Positions 9,132 to 19,228 are shown, counted from the stretch's first letter. The stretch: DNA of 64,000 bases from Clostridiales bacterium (GCA_015243575.1 CP042469.1:4058929-4122928), one strand, 5' to 3'. The notes: generated by a model not told the origin, from the sequence alone. A program made the numbers and translations.

Positions 9132-10220
9132 ATGCGTAAGTATGATAGGAACTATGCTATAGATTTTTTAAGATTTATCTTTAGTATCATCGTCGTAATG
9201 ACACATACGAATGGCTTGAGACCACCTGATAAGAACAGTTATCCTTTTGTAGGAGGGTATCTGGCTGTTGAGTTTTTTCTTATCTTATCAGGATTTTTTA
9301 TGATGCAATCAATATACTCAAGCGATGATAAGGTAGATAAAGAGAATTACGGCAGACAATCTCTGGAATTTATTTTCATGAAGATGAAGCCCATATTTCC
9401 ATATTATATATGGTCATTACTATCATATCTAGCTGTTTACAATTTCCTAAACTCTTTTAGCAGTTACGAGTTTCTGAAAAACATTACATATTCCTTTTTC
9501 GAATTATTCATGCTTCAGATGACGGGAATCAGTCAAGTGGTTTATAATGCTCCAACTTGGTATCTATCGGCTTTGTTGCTAAGCATGCCAGTATTGTATT
9601 ACCTTGGCTTAAAAAATAAGGACTTCTTAATTTATATATTCGCTCCAGTGTTTGTGATTCTAATATATGGATTTTTTTCCCAGTCTTTTGGACAAATGGA
9701 TGTATGGAATAATTATATCTTAGTTGCAAAAGCTGGAGTGCTAAGAGGAATTGCGGGTTTGTGTGTAGGTATCGTTTGCTATAGTATTTACCTAAAGATC
9801 AGTAAATTGAAATTTTCAAAACGGCAAAGGCTTATAATGACCATATTAGAGATACTGGGCTATCTTGCAGTTATTATAATTTTGTTTATGAAAGGTCACA
9901 GCCGATTGGATTTTATTCTCATTTTTGCTATTGCTGCTCTCATTTTGATTACTTTAAGTGGACAAAGCTATACTCAGGGATTTTTGAACAATAGAGTCTC
10001 CTACTGGCTAGGACAGTTTAGCATACCTTTATATTTAACTCACTGGACGATCAGATTTGTTGTGCCCAAGGTGTTTGATCAAGGTTCTTATTGGGAGTGG
10101 ATGCCAATTTATTTAGTATTATCAATGGTCTATGCAGGAGTCGTATTTGGTGCTTATATCTACGCTAAGTATAAATTTCAACTAAGCAAATTCAGAACAA
10201 AAATAATGAGCGAAACCTAG
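9132..10220 (+). CDS. Membrane acyltransferase (acyltransferase 3 / OafA family)
   Basis: Multi-pass protein of about ten hydrophobic segments. The N-terminal RNYAIDFLRFIFSIIVVMTHTN carries the conserved Arg and catalytic His region of acyltransferase-3 enzymes. These O-acetylate or otherwise acylate surface glycans. I chose ATG 9132 because homologues usually begin just before this motif and a G-rich Shine-Dalgarno lies at 9116-9121. An ATG at 9114 would add six residues and overlap the epimerase. It likely decorates the glycan made by this locus. Confidence 0.85.
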   Translation: MRKYDRNYAIDFLRFIFSIIVVMTHTNGLRPPDKNSYPFVGGYLAVEFFLILSGFFMMQSIYSSDDKVDKENYGRQSLEFIFMKMKPIFPYYIWSLLSYLAVYNFLNSFSSYEFLKNITYSFFELFMLQMTGISQVVYNAPTWYLSALLLSMPVLYYLGLKNKDFLIYIFAPVFVILIYGFFSQSFGQMDVWNNYILVAKAGVLRGIAGLCVGIVCYSIYLKISKLKFSKRQRLIMTILEILGYLAVIIILFMKGHSRLDFILIFAIAALILITLSGQSYTQGFLNNRVSYWLGQFSIPLYLTHWTIRFVVPKVFDQGSYWEWMPIYLVLSMVYAGVVFGAYIYAKYKFQLSKFRTKIMSET

Positions 10221-10229
10221 GAAATAACA

Positions 10230-11147
10230 ATGATGTTTGATGCATCTAAAGCTATACAAGTTTGCAAGGAGCTAAAGCATTTTATGAACAGCAAAATTAA
10301 AATTTACATATCCTGCCATAAAGACTGCTACGTAACGAACCACCCACTTCTATTTCCTATTCACGTGGGTGCTGCTTTGGATTCTGCACCAATTCCTGGG
10401 ATGCTCAGAGATGACTACGGTGATAATCTATCGAAATGTAACCGCAGTTACTGTGAACTGACTGCACAGTATTGGGCATGGAAAAATGATTACGCCGATT
10501 TCTATGGTTTTTTCCATTATAGGCGTTATTTTTCATTTTCAAAAAAGAGTCCCCGACCATATATCATTCGGAAGCAGCCTGACGATGTGACTTTGACGGA
10601 ACTGGGATTTGCTGAAAATCAGATGAGGAAGCTGATTGAATCCGCTGATGTGATCGCGCCACTTGCAGAAAACATGTATATCAATGTGAAAGAGCAGTAC
10701 CGAACCACGGAGCACCATGATCTGAGAGATCTGGAACTGATCAAGGAGATTATTGCAAAACAATATCCAGAATATTTGGCCGCGGCTGACAAGTATCTCA
10801 GTGGCAATCTTTTTTACTTCTGCAATATGTTTATCATGAGAAAAGAGATATTTAATCAGTACTGTAGTTGGCTGTTCTCGATCTTGGAAGAGTTTGATCA
10901 GCATACTGACTTTTCAAAATATACGGGTAAGGCTGCTCGTGTTGATGGTTATCTTGGTGAAAGGCTGTTTGGAATCTATTTTACATGGCTCAAGCAAAAT
11001 CCCAGCATCAAGTATATAGAACTTGCCCGCGTTCACTTTGAAGCATTTCCCGGTGAAACCGACAATTTCAAACAGATGAGAAGGATCAATCTCATTCTTC
11101 CTCCGGGGACACGGCGCAGAAGCATGGTGAAGAGATTTTTCAGATGA
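10230..11147 (+). CDS. DUF4422 glycan-biosynthesis protein (putative glycosyltransferase)
   Basis: IKIYISCHKDCYV near residue 25, LRDDYGDNLS, CELTAQYWAWKN and YGFFHYRRYF are the conserved blocks of DUF4422, a family found almost only in capsule and O-antigen loci. It is thought to be GT-like because of its mixed alpha/beta fold. The C-terminal PGTRRRSMVKRFFR resembles the basic tail of the GT8 protein at 4669-5754. The ATG follows AGGAAATAAC. It lies directly upstream of glf. Confidence 0.8.
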   Translation: MMFDASKAIQVCKELKHFMNSKIKIYISCHKDCYVTNHPLLFPIHVGAALDSAPIPGMLRDDYGDNLSKCNRSYCELTAQYWAWKNDYADFYGFFHYRRYFSFSKKSPRPYIIRKQPDDVTLTELGFAENQMRKLIESADVIAPLAENMYINVKEQYRTTEHHDLRDLELIKEIIAKQYPEYLAAADKYLSGNLFYFCNMFIMRKEIFNQYCSWLFSILEEFDQHTDFSKYTGKAARVDGYLGERLFGIYFTWLKQNPSIKYIELARVHFEAFPGETDNFKQMRRINLILPPGTRRRSMVKRFFR

Positions 11148-11162
11148 TAGGAGCGGTTTATT

Positions 11163-12263
11163 ATGTATGATTATTTAATCGTTGGAGCAGGGTTGTTTGG
11201 ATCAATATTTGCTCATGAAGCAACCGCCAGAGGGAAGACATGTCTTGTTATTGATAAGCGCAGCCACGTCGGGGGAAATATTTATACCGAGGAAGTTGAG
11301 GGAATACAGGTTCACAAATACGGGGCCCATATTTTTCATACTTCTGATCAGGAAATCTGGGACTATATTAACCGCTTTGCATCCTTTAACCACTATGTGA
11401 ATGCTCCTGTTGCGATCTATGGAGATGAGCTTTACAATCTTCCGTTTAACATGAATACCTTTAGCAAAATGTGGGGCATTAGAACTCCCTGGGAAGCTCA
11501 AAAAATTATAAGGGAGCAGGTAGCGGAGCTTCACATTGGGATTCCTCAGAATCTGGAAGAGCAGGCGCTTTCGCTGGTTGGAACTGATATCTATGAAAAG
11601 CTAATCAAAGGCTATACTGAAAAACAATGGGGAAGACCATGCCGGGATTTACCAGCATTTATCATTAAGCGACTGCCCATGCGTTTTACCTTTGATAATA
11701 ATTATTTTAATGACCGATACCAGGGGATTCCCATCGGAGGATATACAAAAATAATAGATAAGCTGTTGCAGGGTTCAGAGGTGAAACTGAATACCAATTA
11801 TTTTGATAATGCTTCTGCATATCGAGATATTGCAGCCAAGACCGTATTTACGGGAATGATTGACAAATTTTATCAATATCAGTTGGGAATTCTGGAATAC
11901 CGATCGCTGCGATTTGAGACAGAGCTGATGGCTTGTGATAATTATCAAGGGAATGCAGTAGTGAATTATACTTCTCGGGAGGTTCCTTATACAAGAGTGA
12001 TCGAACATAAGCATTTTGAATTCGGTTGTCAGCCGGTTTCAGTAATAACAAGGGAGTACCCTTCAGAATGGAAGCGTGGTGACGAGCCTTACTACCCGAT
12101 CAACGATGATAAGAATAACAGTCTTTGTAACCAGTACAAGAAAATGGCAGAGAGTGAGAAGAACATTGTTTTTGGCGGTAGGCTGGGGGCGTATCAATAC
12201 TACGATATGGATAAAGTGATCAGAGCTGCACTGGAGACTGTCAAAATGGAATTTGGAGCGTAA
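11163..12263 (+). CDS. glf: UDP-galactopyranose mutase
   Basis: FAD enzyme interconverting UDP-galactopyranose and UDP-galactofuranose, the donor for galactofuranosyl residues. The N-terminal YLIVGAGLFGSIFAHEA is the FAD Rossmann motif. HVGGNIYTEE, HKYGAHIFHT and the downstream YTEKQWG block are mutase-specific. At 366 residues it is full length. TAGGAGCGG precedes the ATG. Immediate linkage to a GlfT2-like gene shows that the glycan contains galactofuranose. Confidence 0.95.
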   Translation: MYDYLIVGAGLFGSIFAHEATARGKTCLVIDKRSHVGGNIYTEEVEGIQVHKYGAHIFHTSDQEIWDYINRFASFNHYVNAPVAIYGDELYNLPFNMNTFSKMWGIRTPWEAQKIIREQVAELHIGIPQNLEEQALSLVGTDIYEKLIKGYTEKQWGRPCRDLPAFIIKRLPMRFTFDNNYFNDRYQGIPIGGYTKIIDKLLQGSEVKLNTNYFDNASAYRDIAAKTVFTGMIDKFYQYQLGILEYRSLRFETELMACDNYQGNAVVNYTSREVPYTRVIEHKHFEFGCQPVSVITREYPSEWKRGDEPYYPINDDKNNSLCNQYKKMAESEKNIVFGGRLGAYQYYDMDKVIRAALETVKMEFGA

Positions 12264-12267
12264 GTTT

Positions 12268-14160
12268 ATGTTAAAGCTATTTGATATATTGCTGCCCAAA
12301 AAAGAAATCTGTATGGAAGAATCCCTATACTTCAGAGTATCAGATTCAGGCTCTCTTGCTGAGTGTTTTTGCTGTTTAGAAGATCATCAGATTTCTCTTA
12401 ATAATGGAGCTCAGGTTACGTTTGATACATACTTTAATCTCTTCTCTTTTTCCAAATATTTAAAATACACAGTAGTTGACAATATTGGAGTCCGGTTGAC
12501 TTTAAAGGGACGATTCCTTATCCGTCTTGTTGGTGTATATAAGGGCAAAGACACTGCCAGCAGGGTGCTGGTGGAAAAAGAGCTGGATACCCAGACTCCA
12601 GAATGTATTGATTTATGTTACGACTTCAAAGACGAACAGGAAGAAGGTTTTTACTATATTGAACTGACTGCCCATTCTGATGAAGCCGTTTTTTACGAGG
12701 GATACTATTACAGCAATCCAGACGAGTCGGATTTAAATCAGGTCTCGATTGCAGCTGCGATCTGTACCTATAAACGGGAGGATTACGTATATCGAAATCT
12801 TCAGACCGTTAAAAATTATATTGACAGGAATGAGGACTCCCCCTACAAGAATAACATCTCTTTTTTGATTATAGACAACGGACATACGCTGGATCAAAGT
12901 AAAATTGAAAGCGAGCATGTTAAGGTTTATCGAAATAAAAACTACGGAGGAAGCGGAGGCTTTACCCGTGGAATCATTGAGGCTTACCGTGAGCGGCAAC
13001 GCTATACCCATGTGCTGTTAATGGATGATGATATTTTATTTGAGCCCGAGATTCTGATCAAAACAGTAACGTTTCTGATAACTGCGAAAAAGCACTTTCG
13101 TGATCTCTGCATTGGGGGAAGCATGCTAAGGTTGGATTGCCCTTATCTACAGCATGAAGCGGGCGGCATATGGATTGGCAATGAAGTTGACAGCGTAAAA
13201 CCTGATCTGGATTTATCCAATCAAGAAGGATTACTGTTGAATGAACTTGAGGAACCGATTGATTTCAATGGCTGGTGGTATAGCTGTTTTCCGTTGTCCC
13301 TTGTGGAAGAAAAAAAGCTACCGTTGCCTCTCTTTATCAAAATGGATGATATTGAATATGGCTTAAGGCTGGGTGCTCCGATTGTTACACTAAATGGTAT
13401 CGGTATGTGGCACGATCACTTTGATAATAAGTTCAGTCCACACTTGGTATATTATCTGCAAAGAAACAAGCTAATTGTAAATGTTTTACGATTTTCAAAA
13501 TATGGGGCAATCTCAAGCATCATAAACTTTCTCTACACTGTAATCAAACAGATTATCACGCAGCGCTACTCCATGGCAAGCTATGTGTTTCAAGCTCACT
13601 TGGACTTCTTGAAAGGTGTAGATTTTATAGTAAATCTGGATGAAGAACAACTTAACCGTCGCTTGATGAATCAGTCCATCAAACAATTGGCGGATGAGCA
13701 GCTGCTGGCTGATGAAAATGTTTTTTTCGAACAGGAAGAATACGATCGAAGTGTGAATAAAAAACTACCATGGTATGAAAGACTACTCGAGGTGATTACC
13801 TTAAATGGGTATCTACTGCCAAGAATGTTTTATAGCAAAGGAAGCTTGCCATACACGATCGTACCAATGGCAGGGTGTTCGGAAGTTCATTTTTATAAAG
13901 CAGATAAAGTGCTCCATTACAACCTGGCGGAAAGAAAGGGCTTCGTGACAAAGCTTGATAAACGAAAGCTATGGACAATCGGAGCGAAAGCGATCCCTGT
14001 AGTAATACAGCTGCTTTTAAAATACAAAAAAGCAGCTGCGTCTTACCAAACACGAGTGGATGAAATAACTAGTTTTGAATTCTGGTGCAAACATTTGGAG
14101 ATCGATCCGATTGAATCTACAGCCCCACCACAAACGCCTGATTCTCCTCGCTCAACGTAA
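12268..14160 (+). CDS. GlfT2-like galactofuranosyltransferase
   Basis: Large processive-type galactofuranosyltransferase. An N-terminal beta-rich domain (about residues 1-155) precedes a GT-A domain with SIAAAICTYKRE, NKNYGGSGGFTRG and the metal-binding MDDDI near residue 255. WWYSCFP and MWHDHFDNKF are typical of GlfT2, the enzyme polymerising galactan in mycobacteria. About 630 residues is the usual GlfT2 length. ATG 12268 is preferred because GGAG lies nine bases upstream, four bases after glf ends. Its last 44 bases overlap the end of the convergent gene. Confidence 0.9.
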   Translation: MLKLFDILLPKKEICMEESLYFRVSDSGSLAECFCCLEDHQISLNNGAQVTFDTYFNLFSFSKYLKYTVVDNIGVRLTLKGRFLIRLVGVYKGKDTASRVLVEKELDTQTPECIDLCYDFKDEQEEGFYYIELTAHSDEAVFYEGYYYSNPDESDLNQVSIAAAICTYKREDYVYRNLQTVKNYIDRNEDSPYKNNISFLIIDNGHTLDQSKIESEHVKVYRNKNYGGSGGFTRGIIEAYRERQRYTHVLLMDDDILFEPEILIKTVTFLITAKKHFRDLCIGGSMLRLDCPYLQHEAGGIWIGNEVDSVKPDLDLSNQEGLLLNELEEPIDFNGWWYSCFPLSLVEEKKLPLPLFIKMDDIEYGLRLGAPIVTLNGIGMWHDHFDNKFSPHLVYYLQRNKLIVNVLRFSKYGAISSIINFLYTVIKQIITQRYSMASYVFQAHLDFLKGVDFIVNLDEEQLNRRLMNQSIKQLADEQLLADENVFFEQEEYDRSVNKKLPWYERLLEVITLNGYLLPRMFYSKGSLPYTIVPMAGCSEVHFYKADKVLHYNLAERKGFVTKLDKRKLWTIGAKAIPVVIQLLLKYKKAAASYQTRVDEITSFEFWCKHLEIDPIESTAPPQTPDSPRST

Positions 14161-16639
14161 TCTCAAGAGGCGACGTTTCCAAATACGCTTTCAGCTGGTC
14201 ATAGGCCGCTGAGGCGTATTTTTTTATGAGAGCCAATTCCGGAGTAGCATTGGCCTTTGTGGCAAGCTCCATATGCTCCCTGTAAAAATCAAAGGTCTCA
14301 TTCCAGGCATCCTTGTCATAACGAAGCAGAGACTGACGATGGTTTACAATCTGGTAGGTCTTCTCAAGCTGATTGGTTTTCAAGTAATAGCTTACAGCGT
14401 AGGACAGGCTGCTGAAAGAATTATGATCCACCAGGTCTTGCGCGTACTGCTCGGCAGTTGCCTTGTAGGTCTCAGGCATCTCCGGTGTATAGGTAATGAT
14501 ATAAGAGCTCTTGTAGCTATTGTCATTGGTGAAATCCAAAATAGTCCCGGTTTTCAGGGCATTCATGAATTTTTCCGTAGAACCGCCTGCACCAGCACCC
14601 TTTACCGTATTTTGACCTGCAAACTGCCCGATAAAAATGAGCAGCGGAATCAGAAATAGCGCGAGCGCAGAGCGCAGGACAACGGATGGAACCACATCGG
14701 TTGCTGTAGCATATACTGCCTTTTTTCTTGGCTTTTCAGCACCTTTTGCGGCAGGCTTGCCTTTTCCGACAGAGGCGGCAGCTCCGCCTGCTGCAGACTC
14801 AACCACAGGTGACGTTTTTTCAACCTTTTGCCCGTAATGGATCGAGATTAGTCCCAAGATCAGATAGGCAACCATGTTATAAACACCGGAAAAGAATGTG
14901 ACTTCGACAGCAGAGTGGATGATCATCATCACCAGCATCGCAGATAGGCTGCTGTATAACGCTCTATTTTCTGCTGAGCGGGCCTTTCTGATCAATGCGG
15001 CTGCGCTGAAAAACATAATTGCGGCAAAGGCGAGAAGCCCCAGAACGCCAGTATCATCCAGCGTCTGAATATAGTGATTGTGGGGGGTTTTCGTCTCATA
15101 ATAATAATCCTGAACCTCCAGAACCTTCGATTCAAAGGCACCGGGACCATGGCCGATGATGGGACTCATGGCAGCAATCTTGAGCCCGTCCTCAAAGAAG
15201 ACAAACCGTTGCGCAGCGTTCTGATTGACCAGAATGCCTTGCAGACGGTTGGCCATAAAAGAAGGCAGGAGCAAATAGTCTGGCTTCACGTTCTTTATGA
15301 TGCTGCCTTTCTCATCTGTGACAGCGATTCGATCAACAACAGTTCCGTTTGGCGCGGAAATCTCGATAAATGTAATATTGGAGTCCATGGGAACCGTGAA
15401 TGAGGTTGTATTTTCCGGCACTCCCTCATAAAGTACCGTAGAGGTATGGGTTGAAGCCTGACCGTAATTCTGGCTTTCAATCAGCAAAGTTGTCTTACCT
15501 TCCTCCTTTGACAATGAAAGTGCAAGTTCGTAATCGCCCGGCTCCAGGGAGACTGCACGTCTCAAAGAGCCGCTGCCTGGCTGGAATGTGAAGGAATCGG
15601 AGAGCGACACTGCAGCTCCTGCACCGGCTGAAAAGAGCAGAACCAGGATCACCAGCAGGACTACGATCCTTCGCTTACCCCAGGAAGCAGTTTTCGCTGT
15701 AAAGGCATCCATATAGCGAAGCAGAAAGAACAGCACAAATCCAAAGATCAGTAAAGAAAGGAGCGGAAGCAGTGCGATCGCTCCGCTTTTGCCCATACCG
15801 GAAAAACCAGCAAAAACGCTTAAAAACGAGGCTGCAATGGTAGTGAGAATGACATAGACCACCCTCGAGCGTTCCTCTTTGCCGGCAGAGGCAATAAAGA
15901 TGACGACGGAGAAAAGCATTCCCATCATAGCGCCAAGACTGAAACAGTACAAGAAGGATACCGCATTGACGATGAGCAGCCCAGTACTGAGGTGCTTTTG
16001 TCGTTTGCTTTGCGCCGACAAAAATAGGTATGCCGCGGAGAGGATTCCCAGCGCAGTCAGACTTGCAAATACATTTGGGTTTGTTAGGATGGAGGTCATT
16101 CTCGTACCTGCTTCAAAGCCGCCCAATGTTAAAGAATCGTTCTTCAATAGCGCCGACAAAACGTTGCGCAGTACGCCAGACAGCCATCCCCAGGAGGCGG
16201 AATCGATGCTGAAGATACCGGAAAGGGCAGTGGAACATGCCAGTAGAGAAAGGAGTGTCCTAGTATTGGAGGTTTCTCTGTTTACAAGCATCACTGTCAG
16301 AAAGAATACGATGATACCTCCTAGATAGTAGGAGTAGACACCCAGAGCAAACTGCCCTGTGGTAGCGTAAAACAGAGAAACTGTATAGATCAAAAAATAC
16401 ACAGAAATACTGATCACCATCGGGTTGACTGCAGTCTTTGGAAGCTCTCTGAACTTACCTGTGACCATGGCAAAGAGGAGGAGCAGCAGCATGGAAAAGG
16501 TTGCAAGCTTGCTGACCGAATCACCGGTGACACCGTCTAACAGCATATAAAGTGTGATGATAATTGAGATCAAAATCAGTGTAATCTTAGAATATGAATC
16601 TATAGTTATAAATGACGCTTTCTTTGTATTTGGATTCAT
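14117..16639 (-). CDS. O-antigen ligase family protein (Wzy/WaaL-like) with C-terminal extension
   Basis: About a dozen membrane segments. The Wzy_C hallmark GHGPGAFES followed by KTPHNHYIQTLDDTGVLG lies in the large extracellular loop. Proteins of this family polymerise or ligate undecaprenyl-linked glycans. At 840 residues it is much longer than the usual 400-450: there is an inserted extracytoplasmic beta-rich region after about residue 350 and a soluble helical tail after a further membrane segment, which could be TPR-like. ATG 16639 overlaps the upstream stop as ATGA with GGAGG nine bases before. It converges with the GlfT2 gene. Confidence 0.85.
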   Translation of the reverse strand: MNPNTKKASFITIDSYSKITLILISIIITLYMLLDGVTGDSVSKLATFSMLLLLLFAMVTGKFRELPKTAVNPMVISISVYFLIYTVSLFYATTGQFALGVYSYYLGGIIVFFLTVMLVNRETSNTRTLLSLLACSTALSGIFSIDSASWGWLSGVLRNVLSALLKNDSLTLGGFEAGTRMTSILTNPNVFASLTALGILSAAYLFLSAQSKRQKHLSTGLLIVNAVSFLYCFSLGAMMGMLFSVVIFIASAGKEERSRVVYVILTTIAASFLSVFAGFSGMGKSGAIALLPLLSLLIFGFVLFFLLRYMDAFTAKTASWGKRRIVVLLVILVLLFSAGAGAAVSLSDSFTFQPGSGSLRRAVSLEPGDYELALSLSKEEGKTTLLIESQNYGQASTHTSTVLYEGVPENTTSFTVPMDSNITFIEISAPNGTVVDRIAVTDEKGSIIKNVKPDYLLLPSFMANRLQGILVNQNAAQRFVFFEDGLKIAAMSPIIGHGPGAFESKVLEVQDYYYETKTPHNHYIQTLDDTGVLGLLAFAAIMFFSAAALIRKARSAENRALYSSLSAMLVMMIIHSAVEVTFFSGVYNMVAYLILGLISIHYGQKVEKTSPVVESAAGGAAASVGKGKPAAKGAEKPRKKAVYATATDVVPSVVLRSALALFLIPLLIFIGQFAGQNTVKGAGAGGSTEKFMNALKTGTILDFTNDNSYKSSYIITYTPEMPETYKATAEQYAQDLVDHNSFSSLSYAVSYYLKTNQLEKTYQIVNHRQSLLRYDKDAWNETFDFYREHMELATKANATPELALIKKYASAAYDQLKAYLETSPLEITLSEENQAFVVGL

Positions 16640-17838
16640 TCTTTCATTCCTCCCCAAGTTGAGATATGTTTATGATAAATCTGCATAATTGAAGGCAGTA
16701 CGTTGTCAATGGAATACATCTTCATGCTGGAAGACCCATTCACTTTACAGTCTTCCAAAAGCGGTGAATTATATAGCTCCAGTATCCCGGAGGCCAGCTG
16801 CACTGCATTTTCCCGTTCAAATAAAAGTCCGTTCTTTTGATGCGCAATCAATTCCCGGTGGCCCTTAATATCCGAGGCAATGACGGGCAGCCCGCATCCA
16901 ATAGCCTCCATCACGTGAAATGGAAGCCCTTCAATTCTGCTGGTTGATACCGCGGCCTGGCAGCAGGAGTATAGAGCCTGCATATCAGTTACGTAACCAA
17001 GGAAATTGACATGTTCGGAGATCCCGAGGTCTTTTGCAAGGGCTTTCATTTCCTCCAGTAGTGCACCGTCTCCCGCCAATACCAGTATGAGTCGGGCGCA
17101 TCTGCTTGAAACAACCGCTTGGATGCCGTTCGAATTCTGTAAGCCTTGTAGCTCCTGCAACTGCTGTGACTTTTGCAGGAGCTGCGATTCCTGCACCTGC
17201 AATTCCTGCAGGGCCTTGGCAAAACCTTGCAGAAGGAGTCTGTGGTTTTTCCGCTTAGAGAATTCTGCAGCATACACCAGAGTAAAATCTCCGTCCTTGA
17301 GGCCAAAGGCCTTTCGCTGTTCTTCTGATGGCGGCATTGGATGAAACAGGGCTAGATCAATGCCCATTCCATTCGTACAGTAAATATGCTCCCTGTTCCT
17401 GCATAAACGGTACTTCTGCGCGATGGCTAGGTCTTCCCGATTCATTACCATCAAAACGTCAGTCACAGCAGCACACAAGATCTCAGGAATCAGGTAAACC
17501 CATTTTTTCAGGTATTGATCATCCCGGAACAGGTAGCCGTGCATGGTATGAAAGACCAATACGCTTTGCCGGTTCTTTTTATTGATTAGCACTGCCAGTC
17601 TGGCTACGATACCGGCCAGGGTGGTATGGGTGCTGATCACCGTGAAACCTTCCTCCTGAATGAAGCGGCTGGTGGACCAGATGGACCGGAGATTCTTTAA
17701 GCTAAGAAACCGCTTGCTGACGGGCAGAGCCTTGGCGATAACCTCCCAGCCTTCCTGCTCAAACGCCTTGATGTATGGCTGATGAAAATGCTTTAAATGA
17801 GATTCAGTGGAGGCGGTAATAAAGATCTTTTTATTCAC
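16636..17838 (-). CDS. Family 4 (GT-B) glycosyltransferase with Leu-Gln repeat insert
   Basis: GT-B fold. The N-terminal domain has KKIFITASTESHLKHFHQPY and HTMHGYLFRD. The C-terminal donor domain has ADFTLVYAAEFSKRKN-like text, GDGALLEEM, VNFLGYV, and the E-x7-E motif region EGLPFHVMEAIGCGLPVIAS. Between the domains, roughly residues 205-235, is a low-complexity run rich in Leu, Gln and Ser encoded by imperfect CTCCTGCAA-type repeats (17140-17220). Such an insert is not part of the catalytic fold. It overlaps the sugar-transferase gene by eight bases and the ligase gene by four, forming one operon. Confidence 0.88.
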   Translation of the reverse strand: MNKKIFITASTESHLKHFHQPYIKAFEQEGWEVIAKALPVSKRFLSLKNLRSIWSTSRFIQEEGFTVISTHTTLAGIVARLAVLINKKNRQSVLVFHTMHGYLFRDDQYLKKWVYLIPEILCAAVTDVLMVMNREDLAIAQKYRLCRNREHIYCTNGMGIDLALFHPMPPSEEQRKAFGLKDGDFTLVYAAEFSKRKNHRLLLQGFAKALQELQVQESQLLQKSQQLQELQGLQNSNGIQAVVSSRCARLILVLAGDGALLEEMKALAKDLGISEHVNFLGYVTDMQALYSCCQAAVSTSRIEGLPFHVMEAIGCGLPVIASDIKGHRELIAHQKNGLLFERENAVQLASGILELYNSPLLEDCKVNGSSSMKMYSIDNVLPSIMQIYHKHISTWGGMKE

Positions 17839-19228
17839 TTTGGTTCACCACCCCTTTGAATATGGTCATGATCAATATTTTGAGATCAAATAAAAAGCTC
17901 CAGTTTTCAATATAGAAAATATCATGCTCAATCCGTTTCTTGATGGAAGTATCTCCCCGAAGACCATTGACCTGCGCCCAGCCCGTAATACCGGGGCGCA
18001 CCTGATGCTTGACCATATAGAGAGGAATTTGTTCCTTGAAATTATACACATGGTAGGGAATTTCAGGCCGAGGACCAACCAGGCTCATGGTTCCTTCCAG
18101 AACATTAAAAAGCTGGGGCAGCTCGTCGATGCTGTATTTACGGATAAAGGTGCCGAATTTTGTTTTTCTCGGATCATTTCTTGTACTCCAGGCAGTTTTG
18201 TCGGAGCCGTCAGAAGCCATCTTCATCGACCGGAACTTATACATCATGAAATTTTTCTTATTCAGCCCCACCCGCTCCTGCTTGTACAAGATAGGTCCGG
18301 GGGAAGAGAGCTTGACCCCAAGCGCAGCAGCCAGTAAAATCGGTGACAGCAGGATGATAAGAACCAGAGCGGAGAAAACATCAAATAAGCGTTTCGCCCA
18401 ATTGTTCAGCAGATTATCCAGCGGAATCCTTCGGATATTGATTACAGGCAAGCCCTCAACCTCATCAATATAGGGCCGGGCTGGAAGATACTTTGTATAA
18501 AAGGGAATGACACTGACCTTGGTGCCGGATTTTTCACAAATTTCGATGATGTCCGGCAAAGCATCGTACTGATCATATTCCAAAGCGACCACAGCCTCAT
18601 CCACACCTTCTTTTGCAATGACTTCTTCCAGATCGGAAAAAGTCCCTTTGTGAGGAATTCCGTAAGGAAACGGCGGGACATCGCAGGCACTCATCTTATT
18701 GCTGAGGAAACCAACCACGAAATAGCCGAGGTTTTTATTCGACATGATTTTCTTACTGAAATCCATAGATAAGTTGCTGCAGCCGATAATCAGAAGACGC
18801 TTGATGTTATAACCTTTTCTTCGAAACGCTCGCAGCGTTTTACGAAGCGCGATGCGGCTGATCAGCATGCATATCGTATTAAAAAATCCAAATAGCAGAA
18901 TGACCATTCTGGAGATGTTGACTTCCTTTATGAGAAAGGACAATAGAAAGATGAAGATGATTCCCGCAAAATTTGCTTTGATGATCCTTCCGATTTCCAG
19001 CAAAAGCCGCTTGGAACGGTAGGATTCATAAAGCTGATAATAGTTGAAGATCAACAGATAGATTGGTATGGCTACGACACAGAGCTGCAGATAAAACTCC
19101 AGCCTGATATGCCCTCCTTCATACCGGTAGAAACGCAGAAAGTAAGCACAACCCATTGATGTCAAAAAAATAAAAGCATCCGCCAGGATTTGAACCGTAT
19201 TAAAGATTCTCTGATTTTCCCTTATCAT
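17831..19228 (-). CDS. Initiating polyprenyl glycosylphosphotransferase (WbaP/CpsE-type)
   Basis: Transfers a sugar-phosphate to undecaprenyl phosphate, the first step of glycan assembly. Four or five N-terminal hydrophobic helices are followed by a Rossmann-like CoA-binding domain and the C-terminal Bac_transf domain. That domain starts at KRLFDVFSALVLIILLSP and includes SPGPILYKQERVG, KFRSMK, DELPQLFNVL and SLVGPRPE. At 465 residues it is full length. It is the first gene of the minus-strand operon, divergent from the stalk-domain gene. Confidence 0.93.
   Translation of the reverse strand: MIRENQRIFNTVQILADAFIFLTSMGCAYFLRFYRYEGGHIRLEFYLQLCVVAIPIYLLIFNYYQLYESYRSKRLLLEIGRIIKANFAGIIFIFLLSFLIKEVNISRMVILLFGFFNTICMLISRIALRKTLRAFRRKGYNIKRLLIIGCSNLSMDFSKKIMSNKNLGYFVVGFLSNKMSACDVPPFPYGIPHKGTFSDLEEVIAKEGVDEAVVALEYDQYDALPDIIEICEKSGTKVSVIPFYTKYLPARPYIDEVEGLPVINIRRIPLDNLLNNWAKRLFDVFSALVLIILLSPILLAAALGVKLSSPGPILYKQERVGLNKKNFMMYKFRSMKMASDGSDKTAWSTRNDPRKTKFGTFIRKYSIDELPQLFNVLEGTMSLVGPRPEIPYHVYNFKEQIPLYMVKHQVRPGITGWAQVNGLRGDTSIKKRIEHDIFYIENWSFLFDLKILIMTIFKGVVNQSE

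Noticed and set aside
15879-16328. Plus-strand open frame of 149 codons
   Set aside because: Antisense to the membrane ligase-like gene; composition is that of a shadow frame.
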